A stretch of 28,095 bases of DNA from JABMRP01 sp964444795. GTDB taxonomy: Bacteria > Planctomycetota > Planctomycetia > Pirellulales > Thermoguttaceae. Below are positions 1 through 8,226 of the stretch, piece after piece. The notes beneath the pieces were generated by a model. That model was not told the DNA's origin. It saw only the letters and a program-made list of their open reading frames with translations, and made no database searches. Position 1 is the stretch's first letter. Each line of letters starts with the position of its first letter. The translations under genes were made by a program, and so were the position numbers. The stretch lies in NCBI GenBank assembly GCA_964444795.1, contig CAYUIQ010000102.1, positions 1 through 28,095 on the forward strand, read 5' to 3'.

Positions 1-1427
1 CCATTGATGACAAAGATATCCTCCGGAGTTTGAAAGCCGGAGGCCGGATGATCGGCCGTCCATAGCTTCTTTCCCGTTTCCGATGCAAATGCGGTCAGGG
101 CGTCCGACGGGGTCTTCCAACTACCCCTGGCCATCTTCATCACGTTTTCACTGCCGGCAAAGAGAACGATACCGTTTTTGACCACCAGTCGCGGGGCATA
201 GCCGGACGGATAGTTGCTCGCAATGGGCACCTCATCGGACGCCCATTTCAGCTTCCCTGAAAGCCTGTCAAGGCAGAGCACTTTCTGGTAGTCACACAGA
301 TAAACCCGTTCGTCATCAGCCGCCATGGTAAGCGGAGCAATGGGTGTCTTCATCTCCCAGAGCGTCTTTCCCGACCCGGGATCGAGCGCAACGAGCCGGG
401 CCTTCTGATCCTGGACCCAGAAATTCCCGGAAGTGCTCCCCGAGCTATCTCTGTTGGTTGGAATCTTGTGTTCATCGCGGACGACGACCAGCAGGATGTC
501 GCCGGACAAAACCATCTCATCCGTCCGCTCGGTGCCCGCATAGGTGGCCAGCGTCTTCCCGGTTTGCAGGCTGAGTTTACTGATGGGCGCCGCGATGCCC
601 AGGGTAACGTAAAGCGCGTCATTGGATGCAACGAGTCGCCGGGGGACCGTGGACGGGCCGGCTTTGTAGGGCCAGAATCTGTTGACCCAGTTGTCGATCG
701 GCCTTTTCCAGAGGACGGTTCCGTTGTAGGCGTCCCGGGCGGTCAGTTGCCAGTCCGCGGGAAAGAAGATCGATGCCGCGGGCCCTTCATCCATGAGGTA
801 GAAAACTCTTCCGCCGGTAGAGACCATGGCCGCGAAGCTGGACATCTTCTCGTGAAACCGCCCCCACCTCGGGCTACCCCGCCATTGGAGATGACGGGGC
901 GGGCCGACAACCTTGTCACGAGAGACCGGATTGTTTCCGGCTCCGTGAAGATACTGGGGCCAGGAGTCGGTTTCCGGATTCAGTGGTTTGCGCAGTTCCT
1001 CCCACCCGCCCTTCTCGCGGAACAGGGCCAATCCGTTGGGAGCCAGTACGCGCAGAATTTCGGCTTCGTCCAAGTCGCCGCGATCTTCGCAGACAAGAAG
1101 GTTGACCAGGTTCTCGATGTAGGGAAGTTCCCCGCCGGCCCAGTATTCCACACTATTTCCGCCATAAAGGCCGGCCTCTTTCAGGCGAGATCGGGTTTCG
1201 GACACGAAGCTCTTGTTCCGGCTCAGCCCATGGACGTTGTAGTTGGCCAGCCGGCTCAACCGCGGAACCATATCGCTGTTTCCTTCTCCGACATAAACCG
1301 CAAATCCGCCGCGGTGTTCATGTCGATCAAGGATCGCGCCGACCTCCGATTCGGATCCCGCCGCGTGGGAACTCATGCCGGCGGTGATCAATAGATACAA
1401 ACTCAAGATTCTCTTGAGCGCATTCAT
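1..1427 (-). CDS. PQQ-like beta-propeller protein with N-terminal methyltransferase-like domain (3' end outside window)
   Basis: The reverse strand is open from an ATG at 1427 to base 1 with no stop, giving about 475 residues; the C-terminus lies outside the window. The start MNALKRILSLYLLITAGMSS looks like a Sec signal. Residues about 35-165 resemble a degenerate class I methyltransferase fold: a motif-I-like VYVGEGNSDM and, later, LLVCEDRGDLDEAEILRVLAPNGLALF. From about residue 165 come propeller blades with the typical DPGSGKTLWEMKTP and ETGKKLWTADHP strands. The family is common in planctomycetes and its role is unknown; the weak SAM-binding motif argues against a working methyltransferase. 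It lies downstream of the GH29 gene on the same strand, 180 bp away. The start is chosen because the signal peptide follows it directly. The family call is firm, the function is not. Confidence 0.85.
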   Translation of the reverse strand, partial: MNALKRILSLYLLITAGMSSHAAGSESEVGAILDRHEHRGGFAVYVGEGNSDMVPRLSRLANYNVHGLSRNKSFVSETRSRLKEAGLYGGNSVEYWAGGELPYIENLVNLLVCEDRGDLDEAEILRVLAPNGLALFREKGGWEELRKPLNPETDSWPQYLHGAGNNPVSRDKVVGPPRHLQWRGSPRWGRFHEKMSSFAAMVSTGGRVFYLMDEGPAASIFFPADWQLTARDAYNGTVLWKRPIDNWVNRFWPYKAGPSTVPRRLVASNDALYVTLGIAAPISKLSLQTGKTLATYAGTERTDEMVLSGDILLVVVRDEHKIPTNRDSSGSTSGNFWVQDQKARLVALDPGSGKTLWEMKTPIAPLTMAADDERVYLCDYQKVLCLDRLSGKLKWASDEVPIASNYPSGYAPRLVVKNGIVLFAGSENVMKMARGSWKTPSDALTAFASETGKKLWTADHPASGFQTPEDIFVIN

Positions 1428-1464
1428 CTTTGCGTCCAATCTGTTCGTGTAGTGCCAAGTGTCT

Positions 1465-1566
1465 TCATTTCATCATCTCCAATACGTCGCCTTCGTTCGT
1501 TTCCAATGTTGCGAGATAAAAGCGCTGGTTGGCCGGGTCCGGCGCGGCCTTGATCAGACGAATCAT
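1465..1566 (-). CDS. Possible 33-residue small ORF
   Basis: This short ORF lies between the fucosidase stop (1608) and the propeller start (1427) on the same strand. It would encode a peptide beginning MIRLIKAAPDPANQ and ending EGDVLEMMK. An AGGGA-like stretch lies about 10 bases upstream of the ATG. The composition looks protein-like (mixed charged and hydrophobic, no long Arg/Pro/Ser runs as in shadow frames). I do not recognise the sequence. It may be a real small protein, or the tail of a decayed gene, since the same frame stays open upstream into the fucosidase. Confidence 0.25.
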   Translation of the reverse strand: MIRLIKAAPDPANQRFYLATLETNEGDVLEMMK

Positions 1567-1607
1567 GGTTGTCGTTCCCTGTCGCTCGATCTTCAGCTTC
1601 TGCCTGA

Positions 1608-3008
1608 TCACGCCACGTTGAACACGGCGAGCCGGCGGAGTTGAGGGGTGGCTTTCGCCTCGGCAATCCGCAGTCGTACCGCCGCGACTTCTACCGGGTC
1701 GAACGACTGAATCCGCTTGTGTCCGACACACTGGCCAGAGCAAAGCGGCTGCCACGTTCCGCCGGGGACGAGTCCCTCCAGCGCGTACTGCCGGATACGC
1801 TCACCGCTGGCGATATCTTCCATGGCAATCATGTGATCGATGCGTCCGGGCTTCGGCAGCTCAAGTTCAATCGTGTTTCCCGTGCCCGTTGTTTCGGCCA
1901 CGGATTTTCCAAAGCGTCGTTGCACCTCTTTTCCAAACTCGGCGAGTCGCCCGATGTCGTGCTCGGGGACAAGGCCTTCGGAGGTGATCACCTCGCCGAG
2001 AAGGAGGTTGCAGTTGTGCCCGACCGACGAGCCATACATTCCCATCAACTGGCTGACCGACCGAACGCTCTTGTCCTGATTCGGCTTCCAGAACCAATTG
2101 TGGTTTCGCAACGGGGCGTCGGCCATGCCGGGCGACCAAACCGTGCCGCTGGGATGGCCGGTGGCGAGGTAGCGTTTCCACTCCTTGCAGTTATGTCCGA
2201 TGGAGCCGTCCTCGGCCCGGGGCATGGTGACCCAACAGGGGTACGGGACGCGGCCCGCCTCGTTACCCACCCAGCGGTGATCCGATCGTCGCGAACTGTG
2301 ATAGAAAACCGAGTCGGGCTGGTGCTTCTCGAAGATCGGCAGCGAGTCGGGGCCTCCCTCGTGCGGCAATTTGGTTCCGGCATCAAACCAGATCTGCACC
2401 AATTCACCGTATCGCGAGCAGAGCTCCTCCAGTTGCCCCTGGGCGATCCGGTTATAGGCCGCCTGTTTCTCGGTGCCACGTCCCTTCCCCCAGTCGACAT
2501 AATGCCCCCACACGGTCTGGGATACATTGCGGTGGGTGCTGAAATAGATGCCGGGCAGGATATCCGCTTTGCGGCAGGAGGCGACGAAATCGGCGACCAC
2601 GTCGCCTTTGCCACCGCGCCAGGCCGCCTGTTTGACACCGTAGGGGTAGAGGTCGCTTTGCCATTGCATGAACCCGTTGAAGTGGGTCGCCGTGAAGACG
2701 GCATACTTGGCTCCCACCGCCTTGGCCGCTTCGAGCCATTGGTCGGTGTCGAGCTTCGTGGGATTGTAGAGCCGGGTATCGAACACTTGGCGCGCCGTGT
2801 TGTTTCCGGAAAAATTCCCGGCCGCAATGGGCATGTCGAAATGGTAAACCAGACCGATCTCACAATCCTGCCAGGCCAATTGAGCCGGCGTCGGAAGCGG
2901 TAGTTCTGGGTCTTCGGTCTCAATCGCCCCAATCGATAACTCTGGGTTCAGCACGGCGCCCGCCAGCAGTGTGCCGCTATTCTTGAGAAACGTTCGTCTC
3001 GTGGTCAT
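1608..3008 (-). CDS. GH29 alpha-L-fucosidase, Tat-exported
   Basis: This 466-residue protein should hydrolyse terminal alpha-L-fucose from glycans outside the cytoplasm. It starts MTTRRTFLKN with a twin-arginine motif and a hydrophobic stretch to about residue 28. The GH29 barrel follows: residues 107-113 read ATHFNGF where the classic family has TKHHDGF, and IWFDAG places the likely nucleophile at Asp209. The C-terminal part (about 360-466) looks like a beta-sandwich. The start is supported by GAGGAG about six bases upstream of the ATG. The stop of a sulfatase remnant lies about 10 bp upstream, so the two were probably once an operon. The altered His-His-Asp motif suggests a subfamily with shifted specificity. 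Family assignment is strong; substrate detail is inferred. Confidence 0.88.
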   Translation of the reverse strand: MTTRRTFLKNSGTLLAGAVLNPELSIGAIETEDPELPLPTPAQLAWQDCEIGLVYHFDMPIAAGNFSGNNTARQVFDTRLYNPTKLDTDQWLEAAKAVGAKYAVFTATHFNGFMQWQSDLYPYGVKQAAWRGGKGDVVADFVASCRKADILPGIYFSTHRNVSQTVWGHYVDWGKGRGTEKQAAYNRIAQGQLEELCSRYGELVQIWFDAGTKLPHEGGPDSLPIFEKHQPDSVFYHSSRRSDHRWVGNEAGRVPYPCWVTMPRAEDGSIGHNCKEWKRYLATGHPSGTVWSPGMADAPLRNHNWFWKPNQDKSVRSVSQLMGMYGSSVGHNCNLLLGEVITSEGLVPEHDIGRLAEFGKEVQRRFGKSVAETTGTGNTIELELPKPGRIDHMIAMEDIASGERIRQYALEGLVPGGTWQPLCSGQCVGHKRIQSFDPVEVAAVRLRIAEAKATPQLRRLAVFNVA

Positions 3009-3017
3009 TTTGTCTCC

Positions 3018-3293
3018 TCATTCCCTCGTTGCACGAATGCTCCGAAACAACTCGGTCGGTTCGGCAACCTTTTCGGGGTGGTCTTTGGCTGGATCGTGTT
3101 CTTGTCCGAGATCGTCCTTAAGGTCATGGAGTTTGCCACTCGGCTCGCCTTTGGTGGGTGGAGAAATCAGCACCCAATCTCCCGATCGGATGGCATCGCT
3201 CGTGCCTGTTGATTTTAGTCCATTTTTGGCGACGATGCGAGGTTTGGACGGAAGCGGAGCGGGCTGGCGGACTGGGCGCGACGTCGGTGCCAC
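3018..3293 (-). pseudogene. Sulfatase C-terminal remnant
   Basis: An open stretch ending at 3018 encodes a tail typical of formylglycine sulfatases: AIRSGDWVLI, then KLHDLKDDLGQEHDPAKDHP and KVAEPTELFRSIRATRE, matching the usual 'AIR-GDWKLI ... LYDL..DP.E..NL...HPE.V..L..LL' pattern. Only about 75 recognisable residues remain. A TAA stop lies in frame a few codons upstream of the possible GTG at 3293, and no catalytic Cys/Ser motif or alkaline-phosphatase-like core is present nearby. The stretch between the two conserved motifs is also short, suggesting an internal deletion. It ends with TGA directly before the fucosidase ribosome binding site, which fits loss of a former sulfatase-fucosidase operon partner. 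Confidence 0.6.
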
Positions 3294-3638
3294 TTCTGCA
3301 GCTTAGCGAGCACGGCAAAGCGGGCCAGGCAACGGGATGATAAGCACCCGGATGGGTCGCGATGGAAGAAGGCGGGGGCTTGAGGTTGGGTTCCACCTCT
3401 GCATACGGGTGTGACCTGGTCTGACCAGGGGGTGCGTCACGTTGCGTCCGTGACCGCGGTCGGTTTGAAACGGCAAGAACAGCTCGCTTTCTGGGAACGA
3501 GAGTCCGTTGTGATATAATCAGAAGGTCCTGCCATCACACGGTTTGTGTTTGAGAGTTTGGCGGGCGTGCCGCCGACTCCGCGGTTACAATATCGCGGAC
3601 AAACCAACGACTTCACTTCGTTAAGGTGGAACTACATC
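3294..3638. other. Divergent intergenic region with two adjacent hairpins
   Basis: This region of about 345 bases separates the leftward fucosidase group from the rightward esterase. I see no convincing gene. It holds two neighbouring inverted repeats, CCTGGT/ACCAGG (3415-3429, loop CTG) and GTCACG/CGTGAC (3436-3454, loop of seven). They lie about 60-95 bases upstream of the esterase -10 box. They could be operator sites for a regulator such as the XylR-like protein nearby, or old terminator hairpins; neither has a following T-run. Confidence 0.4.
3511..3519 (+). promoter_or_regulatory. Extended -10 promoter of the esterase gene
   Basis: TGATATAAT is a perfect extended -10 element (TGn followed by TATAAT at 3514-3519). 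No good -35 hexamer is visible at the expected distance, which is usual for extended -10 promoters. It would give a 5' leader of about 110 bases before the ATG at 3639. Confidence 0.6.
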
Positions 3639-4631
3639 ATGAAATGGAATCAGAAAACCAGCATCGTTGTTGTCTGCACGGCGTGCATGTGCTGGTTGCT
3701 AACCAATGAGGCAACTTCCGGCGAAGACGACCTCCGAACCCTGAAGTATTCGTCCGGAGAAAAGACGCAGGCGATGCTTTGGCAGAGGGAATTGCGCACA
3801 AAACTGGTGCAACTTCTCAAAATAGAGGATCTGCCTTCGCCGGGTGCCGAGAACCCCCTGAACTCGAAAACGCAATCCTCCCAAGACAAGGGCAAATACG
3901 TCCTCCATGAGATGGAGATCAACACCACGCCAACCAGACGCATTAAGATCGTGCTCACGTTACCGACCAATGCCCGAGGCCCATTTCCTGCTATCGTCGC
4001 GGTTGCCGGACATGGCGGCACTCGCCATACATGCTATGTGAAAGCCAGCTATCACCGCTGCGCCCATGTCCTCGCCGAACGAGGTTACGTCACCATCTCG
4101 ACTCGCGTCAGCCAGCACGAAGTTCACGAAGAAGGGCGAACGCTAATGGGCGAGCGTTTGTGGGATCTCATGCGCTGCGTGGATTTCCTGACATCGCTTG
4201 AAGAAGTGGATCCACAACGAATTGGGTGCGTCGGGAACTCACTTGGCGGGGAGATGGTCATGTGGCTCGCCGCAACGGATGAGCGCGTGAAGGCCACGGT
4301 GAGCTCCGGGTTCCTGACCAAAATGGACCAGATGGAAAAGAACCACTGCATGTGTTGGAAGTTCCCGGGGCTGAGAGAACTGGTTGACTTCTCCGATATC
4401 TACTCGCTGATCGCGCCTCGGGCATTGCTTTGTCAGAACGGGTTGAAAGAGCCTCCTTCACAGTTTCCCGTCTCGATAGCCCGCGAAGCGTTGAAGGAAA
4501 TCGAGCTGATCTACCGAGATTTTGAACAACCCACGAACGTGGCTCTTGTTGCTCACGAAGGAGGGCACGAGATTCATTTGCCGAGCCTGTTGACGTTTTT
4601 CGAGAAGCACCTGGTACTCAGTAACAAGTAA
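3639..4631 (+). CDS. Secreted alpha/beta hydrolase (acetyl-xylan-esterase / dienelactone-hydrolase-like)
   Basis: The protein has 330 residues from the chosen ATG, which has AAGGTGGA eight bases upstream; an in-frame ATG at 3546 adds 31 unlikely residues before the signal. Residues 1-28 look like a signal peptide. The alpha/beta-hydrolase core shows an oxyanion-type AGHGG loop (residues 123-127), the nucleophile elbow GNSLGG with Ser201, and a C-terminal EGGHEIH with the likely catalytic His310. The acid position falls near APRALLCQNGLKEP, where an Asp is not obvious. Relatives remove acetyl or other esters from polysaccharides, which fits the fucosidase neighbours. The DNA looks less GC-rich than its surroundings. 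The fold is firm; the substrate is inferred. Confidence 0.8.
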   Translation: MKWNQKTSIVVVCTACMCWLLTNEATSGEDDLRTLKYSSGEKTQAMLWQRELRTKLVQLLKIEDLPSPGAENPLNSKTQSSQDKGKYVLHEMEINTTPTRRIKIVLTLPTNARGPFPAIVAVAGHGGTRHTCYVKASYHRCAHVLAERGYVTISTRVSQHEVHEEGRTLMGERLWDLMRCVDFLTSLEEVDPQRIGCVGNSLGGEMVMWLAATDERVKATVSSGFLTKMDQMEKNHCMCWKFPGLRELVDFSDIYSLIAPRALLCQNGLKEPPSQFPVSIAREALKEIELIYRDFEQPTNVALVAHEGGHEIHLPSLLTFFEKHLVLSNK

Positions 4632-4718
4632 CAAGTAAATTGATGAGTGGGGTGGCTTGTTAGAAAGCACCAGGACGTTTCCCCACGCCACCCGACATGC
4701 CCGATCGAGGAAGACGCC

Positions 4719-6425
4719 ATGCGAGGAAACACGATGCCTGCAATAGTTTTCGCCGTCGTTGCAGTGTTTGCCCTACCCGCTCCCGCGGAAGAGCAGCGCG
4801 GCCAGGGCGAGGCCTTCCTGGTTCCGACGTTCCACTGCATCGGCATCTACTGGTCGCCGCCAGAGGGCGGCCCAGAGCATGAAGTGTTGGTCAAGTACCG
4901 CCCCAGCGATCAGCAGCAGTGGCACACGGGCCTTCCACTGCGCTACCACCCCGTCGACACCCCCGAGTGCAAGGCCGACTACCGCGGCAGCCTGGTGAAC
5001 CTGACGCCGGGAACGACCTACGACATCACCCTGACCGTCCAGGGAACCGGCCGGCCAGTCGAGTGCCGGGGGACCACCTGGAGCGAGAGCTTCCGCGTGC
5101 AATCCGCGGTGAACGTTTCGGATCGCGACACCACGCTTACCGTGGACAAATCCGGAAGGCCGGGCGCCTACGTGCTGTACGACGGCACCGGGTGTACGAT
5201 CGACACCGGCAACAAAGACGACCTCGGTATCGCCGTGCGTGCCAGCTACGTTATCCTCCGCGGCTTCACCATAAAGAACGTGAAAGAACACGGGATCCGG
5301 CTCTTCGACGGCCATCACATCGTCATCGAGGACTGCGATATCAGCCAGTGGGGCAGCGAGAGCGAGAAGGGCTGGGGCAAGAACTACCAGGCCTGCGTTT
5401 TCAGCAACAACAAGGACCTCCACGCCGTCGTCATCCAGCGTTGCAGGATGCACCACCCTTCGTGGGACACCAACAGTTGGGCGGAGAAACACGTCGAATC
5501 CACCCACCCCAGGGGGCCGCAGACGGTGGTCTTCTGGGAGTCCGCGGGCAACCACGTCATCCGGTACAACGAGATTTGGTCGGACGAGGACCATTACTTT
5601 AACGACGGGATGGGCGCCGGATACAACGGCGGCTACCGCGGTTTCCCCGGCGCCGACAGCGACATCTACTGCAACTACATCGCCAACTGCTGGGACGACG
5701 GCATCGAGGCCGAGGGTGGCGATCAGAATGTTCGGATATGGAACAACTACGTCGAGGACGTGCTCATACCCATCGCCAACGCGGCGGCGTCCATCGGGCC
5801 GCTCTACGTTTGGCAAAACGTCTCCGGGCGCTCCTACAGCCCGCCGGGCAGCAGTTGGGACATGAGCCACGGGCCGTTCATCAAGATGGGCTACGCGGGC
5901 GGCGAGAAATGGATGACGGGCCACATGTACATCTTCAACAACACGATCTTCCAGGAAGACAACAACGGCACGGGCGGGCTGGGTGGCGGCGGCAGGATCA
6001 TCAAGCACTGCACCACGCGGAACAACATTCTCCACGTTCGCCAGGAGGAACGCCGCAGTATTGCCGTCAGCCGCGGCCATGCTGACAACGACTTTGATCA
6101 TGATCTCACATCCGCGGCCTTTCCCGACAATCACGAGAAACAGGGATTGAAGGGTGTACCGCGGTACGTCCACGGAGCGGGGTTCGACCCCGAGACCAGG
6201 ACGGGTATGTTCCAACTGGCGCCCGGGAGTAAGGGGGTGGGTGCCGGGGTACTCATCCCGAATTTCTGCGAGGCAATCAACGGGAACCGGCCGGACCTTG
6301 GTGCTCACCAGTCCGGAACGGGGAGACTGCGGTTCGGCGTCCGGGCTCAATTCGCCCCGCCTGGCACACTCAGAACAACCCGAAAGGAGCCCTCCAACAA
6401 GCCGGACGCTCGCGACGACCGATAG
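4719..6425 (+). CDS. Secreted right-handed parallel beta-helix protein
   Basis: The protein has 568 residues from the ATG at 4719, chosen because CGAGGAAG precedes it and a clean signal peptide follows (about 24 residues, ending LPAPAEEQ). Residues about 30-125 look like a fibronectin-III-type domain (NLTPGTTYDITLTVQG). Residues about 150-480 form a beta-helix, with repeating short strands such as YVILRGFTIKNVKEHGIRLFD, HHIVIEDCDIS and VRIWNNYVEDV. This fold is used by pectate-lyase-like and other polysaccharide-acting enzymes. I cannot assign a catalytic residue set, so it may be a lyase, a hydrolase or a binding protein. It lies 87 bases after the esterase and is probably cotranscribed. Confidence 0.78.
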   Translation: MRGNTMPAIVFAVVAVFALPAPAEEQRGQGEAFLVPTFHCIGIYWSPPEGGPEHEVLVKYRPSDQQQWHTGLPLRYHPVDTPECKADYRGSLVNLTPGTTYDITLTVQGTGRPVECRGTTWSESFRVQSAVNVSDRDTTLTVDKSGRPGAYVLYDGTGCTIDTGNKDDLGIAVRASYVILRGFTIKNVKEHGIRLFDGHHIVIEDCDISQWGSESEKGWGKNYQACVFSNNKDLHAVVIQRCRMHHPSWDTNSWAEKHVESTHPRGPQTVVFWESAGNHVIRYNEIWSDEDHYFNDGMGAGYNGGYRGFPGADSDIYCNYIANCWDDGIEAEGGDQNVRIWNNYVEDVLIPIANAAASIGPLYVWQNVSGRSYSPPGSSWDMSHGPFIKMGYAGGEKWMTGHMYIFNNTIFQEDNNGTGGLGGGGRIIKHCTTRNNILHVRQEERRSIAVSRGHADNDFDHDLTSAAFPDNHEKQGLKGVPRYVHGAGFDPETRTGMFQLAPGSKGVGAGVLIPNFCEAINGNRPDLGAHQSGTGRLRFGVRAQFAPPGTLRTTRKEPSNKPDARDDR

Positions 6426-6632
6426 CCGCGCGTGATTCGCGACGTTACTGAGGTGCCGTCCCGCCTACGCATACGTTGACGCGTCCCGTGAGAGTCCGTC
6501 AAATCGGAGTTCAGCCCGAACGAGCTGCCTGTTCGCGGAAGGCGGGCAAGCGGCGCGGAGCGAGCCCGGACCACACTATCGAGTGCTTGCCCGGCTGAGG
6601 CTTGAGCCGATGGAAGAATGAGGAGACGAGTT

Positions 6633-8195
6633 GTGATTGAACGACGGGAATCCGGAATGCTACAAACCACAAAGTCGAAATGGTGGACGCGGTCGCTGTC
6701 GGCTGTTGTTGTTTCCTTGCTGGCCGCCACGGTCGCCAACGCGCACGAGCCGACGTCACGTTGTGTGGTCCAGGATGTCGAAGGTTCGCGGGTCTCCCAA
6801 GACCGAGACTCAAGCGTCGCCACGGTCGAGTACATCTCGGGCGGCGTGAAGCATACCCGCAAGGTGCCGGCGGACGACGGCGACTCCGGCGCGGCCGCGG
6901 AGGTCGCCGCGCGACTCATACAGTTGCACAAGAACGATATTGTCCTGTTGCCGGATTTGCCCGAGGAGTGGTCCAGCGGTCGAGTCCAAGGCCTTCAGGC
7001 CCCCGGCGGTTTCAACTTCGATTTTGCGTGGGAAGACGGGCGACTCACAGCGTTGACGATCCATTCCCGAGACGGCCAGCCGTGCAGGGTTCGCTACGGC
7101 GATCGTGGCGATACGGCGTTGATCCGACTGGACGAGACCAAGGCGGGCGAAAGCTACACGCTGGACCACCGGTTTCGATTCTCGTTCGAAGACGACGCCA
7201 AGCGGGGGCGGCTTCACGTCAAGGACATGGATAAGTCGATACTCACGTACAACTACGGCATGCAGTTGAACACCGGCGCGGAAGAGAAGTACGAACGGGG
7301 CTGTTACATCCATCCGCTCTGGGACGTCAACGGGTGGCAGCGGACGATCACCGAGGACTTTCCGCCGTTGGACGGTCATCTGCACCATCGGGGGCTTGGC
7401 TGGACGTGGCCTTCGGTCAAGGTGCGTGGCCTGAAAGTGCAAACCTGGCACCCCAGCGACCCGCCGCTTCGCCAACACTTCGTCAGATGGCTTCGGCGCG
7501 AGACCGGCAAGAATCTCGCAATCATCGCCGTGGAAAATGCCTGGCTGCTCGACGACAAGGAAAAGGTCATGACCGAAACCGTCGAGATCGTGATGCACCC
7601 CTTGCGCACCGTCACCAGGGTGCAGGATGAAAGGCCCAACCGCGGATCGTGGGATGTCAACTCCCGGGCGATCGACCTGAAGCTGACGTTCGAGGCGGTC
7701 GGCGGCCCGGTCGAGATCAGCGGCGGATACGGCGGATTGCTGCTGCGAGGCTCGGCCGACATGAAGGGCGGTGTGATCACGACCGAGCAAGGCCCGTTGA
7801 CCGGCGACGGGGGAGGCCCTCACCCGTGGGCCGACATGACGCCCAAGTATGAGCGGCCGGCCAACACCCGTGGCGTGGCCATCTTCACCCCTGCCGACCA
7901 TCCGCCACACCCGTCCGGCGCCCGCAAAGGCGATCGGCCCCAGACCCCGCCGCGTTGGTTGCTTCGGACCAGCTACGGCGGCCTGATGAACGTCTCCTGG
8001 CCCGGCTCGTCGCCATTTACGCTTGAGCCGGGCAAGCCGCTGTCGCTGGAATATCGCATTTACGTCCACGAGGGCAACACCGAAATCGCCCAGGTCGCCA
8101 GGGCGTACGCCGAGTACATCGAGCAGCGAAAAATGGCGAACACGGTTCGACCTGCTCCTCAAGCGGGATTCCCGCGGGAGGACGATACTCGATGA
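6633..8195 (+). CDS. Chimera of collapsed GH95 fucosidase ends and a DUF6807 (PmoA-like) domain
   Basis: A GTG start at 6633 has AGGAG seven bases upstream; an in-frame ATG at 6618 lacks a usable site, and an ATG at 6657 is also possible. The signal peptide ends at ATVANA. Counting from 6618, residues about 66-82 (SVATVEYISGGVKHTRKV) resemble the N-terminal GH95 sandwich. Residues about 93-162 (IVLLPDLPEEWSSGRVQGL, then APGGFNFDFAWEDGRLT) match the GH95 C-terminal cap. The whole catalytic barrel is missing between them. Residues about 195-510 are a full DUF6807 domain, with RGCYIHPLWD and DGHLHHRGLGWTW. DUF6807 proteins are often found with planctomycete sugar genes; their reaction is unclear. 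The frame is open throughout. Domain calls are good; whether the fusion is functional is open. Confidence 0.8.
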   Translation: MIERRESGMLQTTKSKWWTRSLSAVVVSLLAATVANAHEPTSRCVVQDVEGSRVSQDRDSSVATVEYISGGVKHTRKVPADDGDSGAAAEVAARLIQLHKNDIVLLPDLPEEWSSGRVQGLQAPGGFNFDFAWEDGRLTALTIHSRDGQPCRVRYGDRGDTALIRLDETKAGESYTLDHRFRFSFEDDAKRGRLHVKDMDKSILTYNYGMQLNTGAEEKYERGCYIHPLWDVNGWQRTITEDFPPLDGHLHHRGLGWTWPSVKVRGLKVQTWHPSDPPLRQHFVRWLRRETGKNLAIIAVENAWLLDDKEKVMTETVEIVMHPLRTVTRVQDERPNRGSWDVNSRAIDLKLTFEAVGGPVEISGGYGGLLLRGSADMKGGVITTEQGPLTGDGGGPHPWADMTPKYERPANTRGVAIFTPADHPPHPSGARKGDRPQTPPRWLLRTSYGGLMNVSWPGSSPFTLEPGKPLSLEYRIYVHEGNTEIAQVARAYAEYIEQRKMANTVRPAPQAGFPREDDTR

Positions 8196-8226
8196 ATGGG
8201 GTGCTTCTCGGAAAGACTTGTGCGTC

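Noticed and set aside
4773..6350. Long reverse-strand frame of 525 codons opposite the beta-helix gene
   Set aside because: It mirrors the codon pattern of a high-GC gene, is rich in Val/Ala/Arg/Asp without domain motifs, and has no signal or ribosome binding site; the forward frame has a signal peptide and beta-helix repeats. The same applies to 468-1394 (+), 1641-2903 (+), 6810-8162 (-) and 15244-16704 (-).
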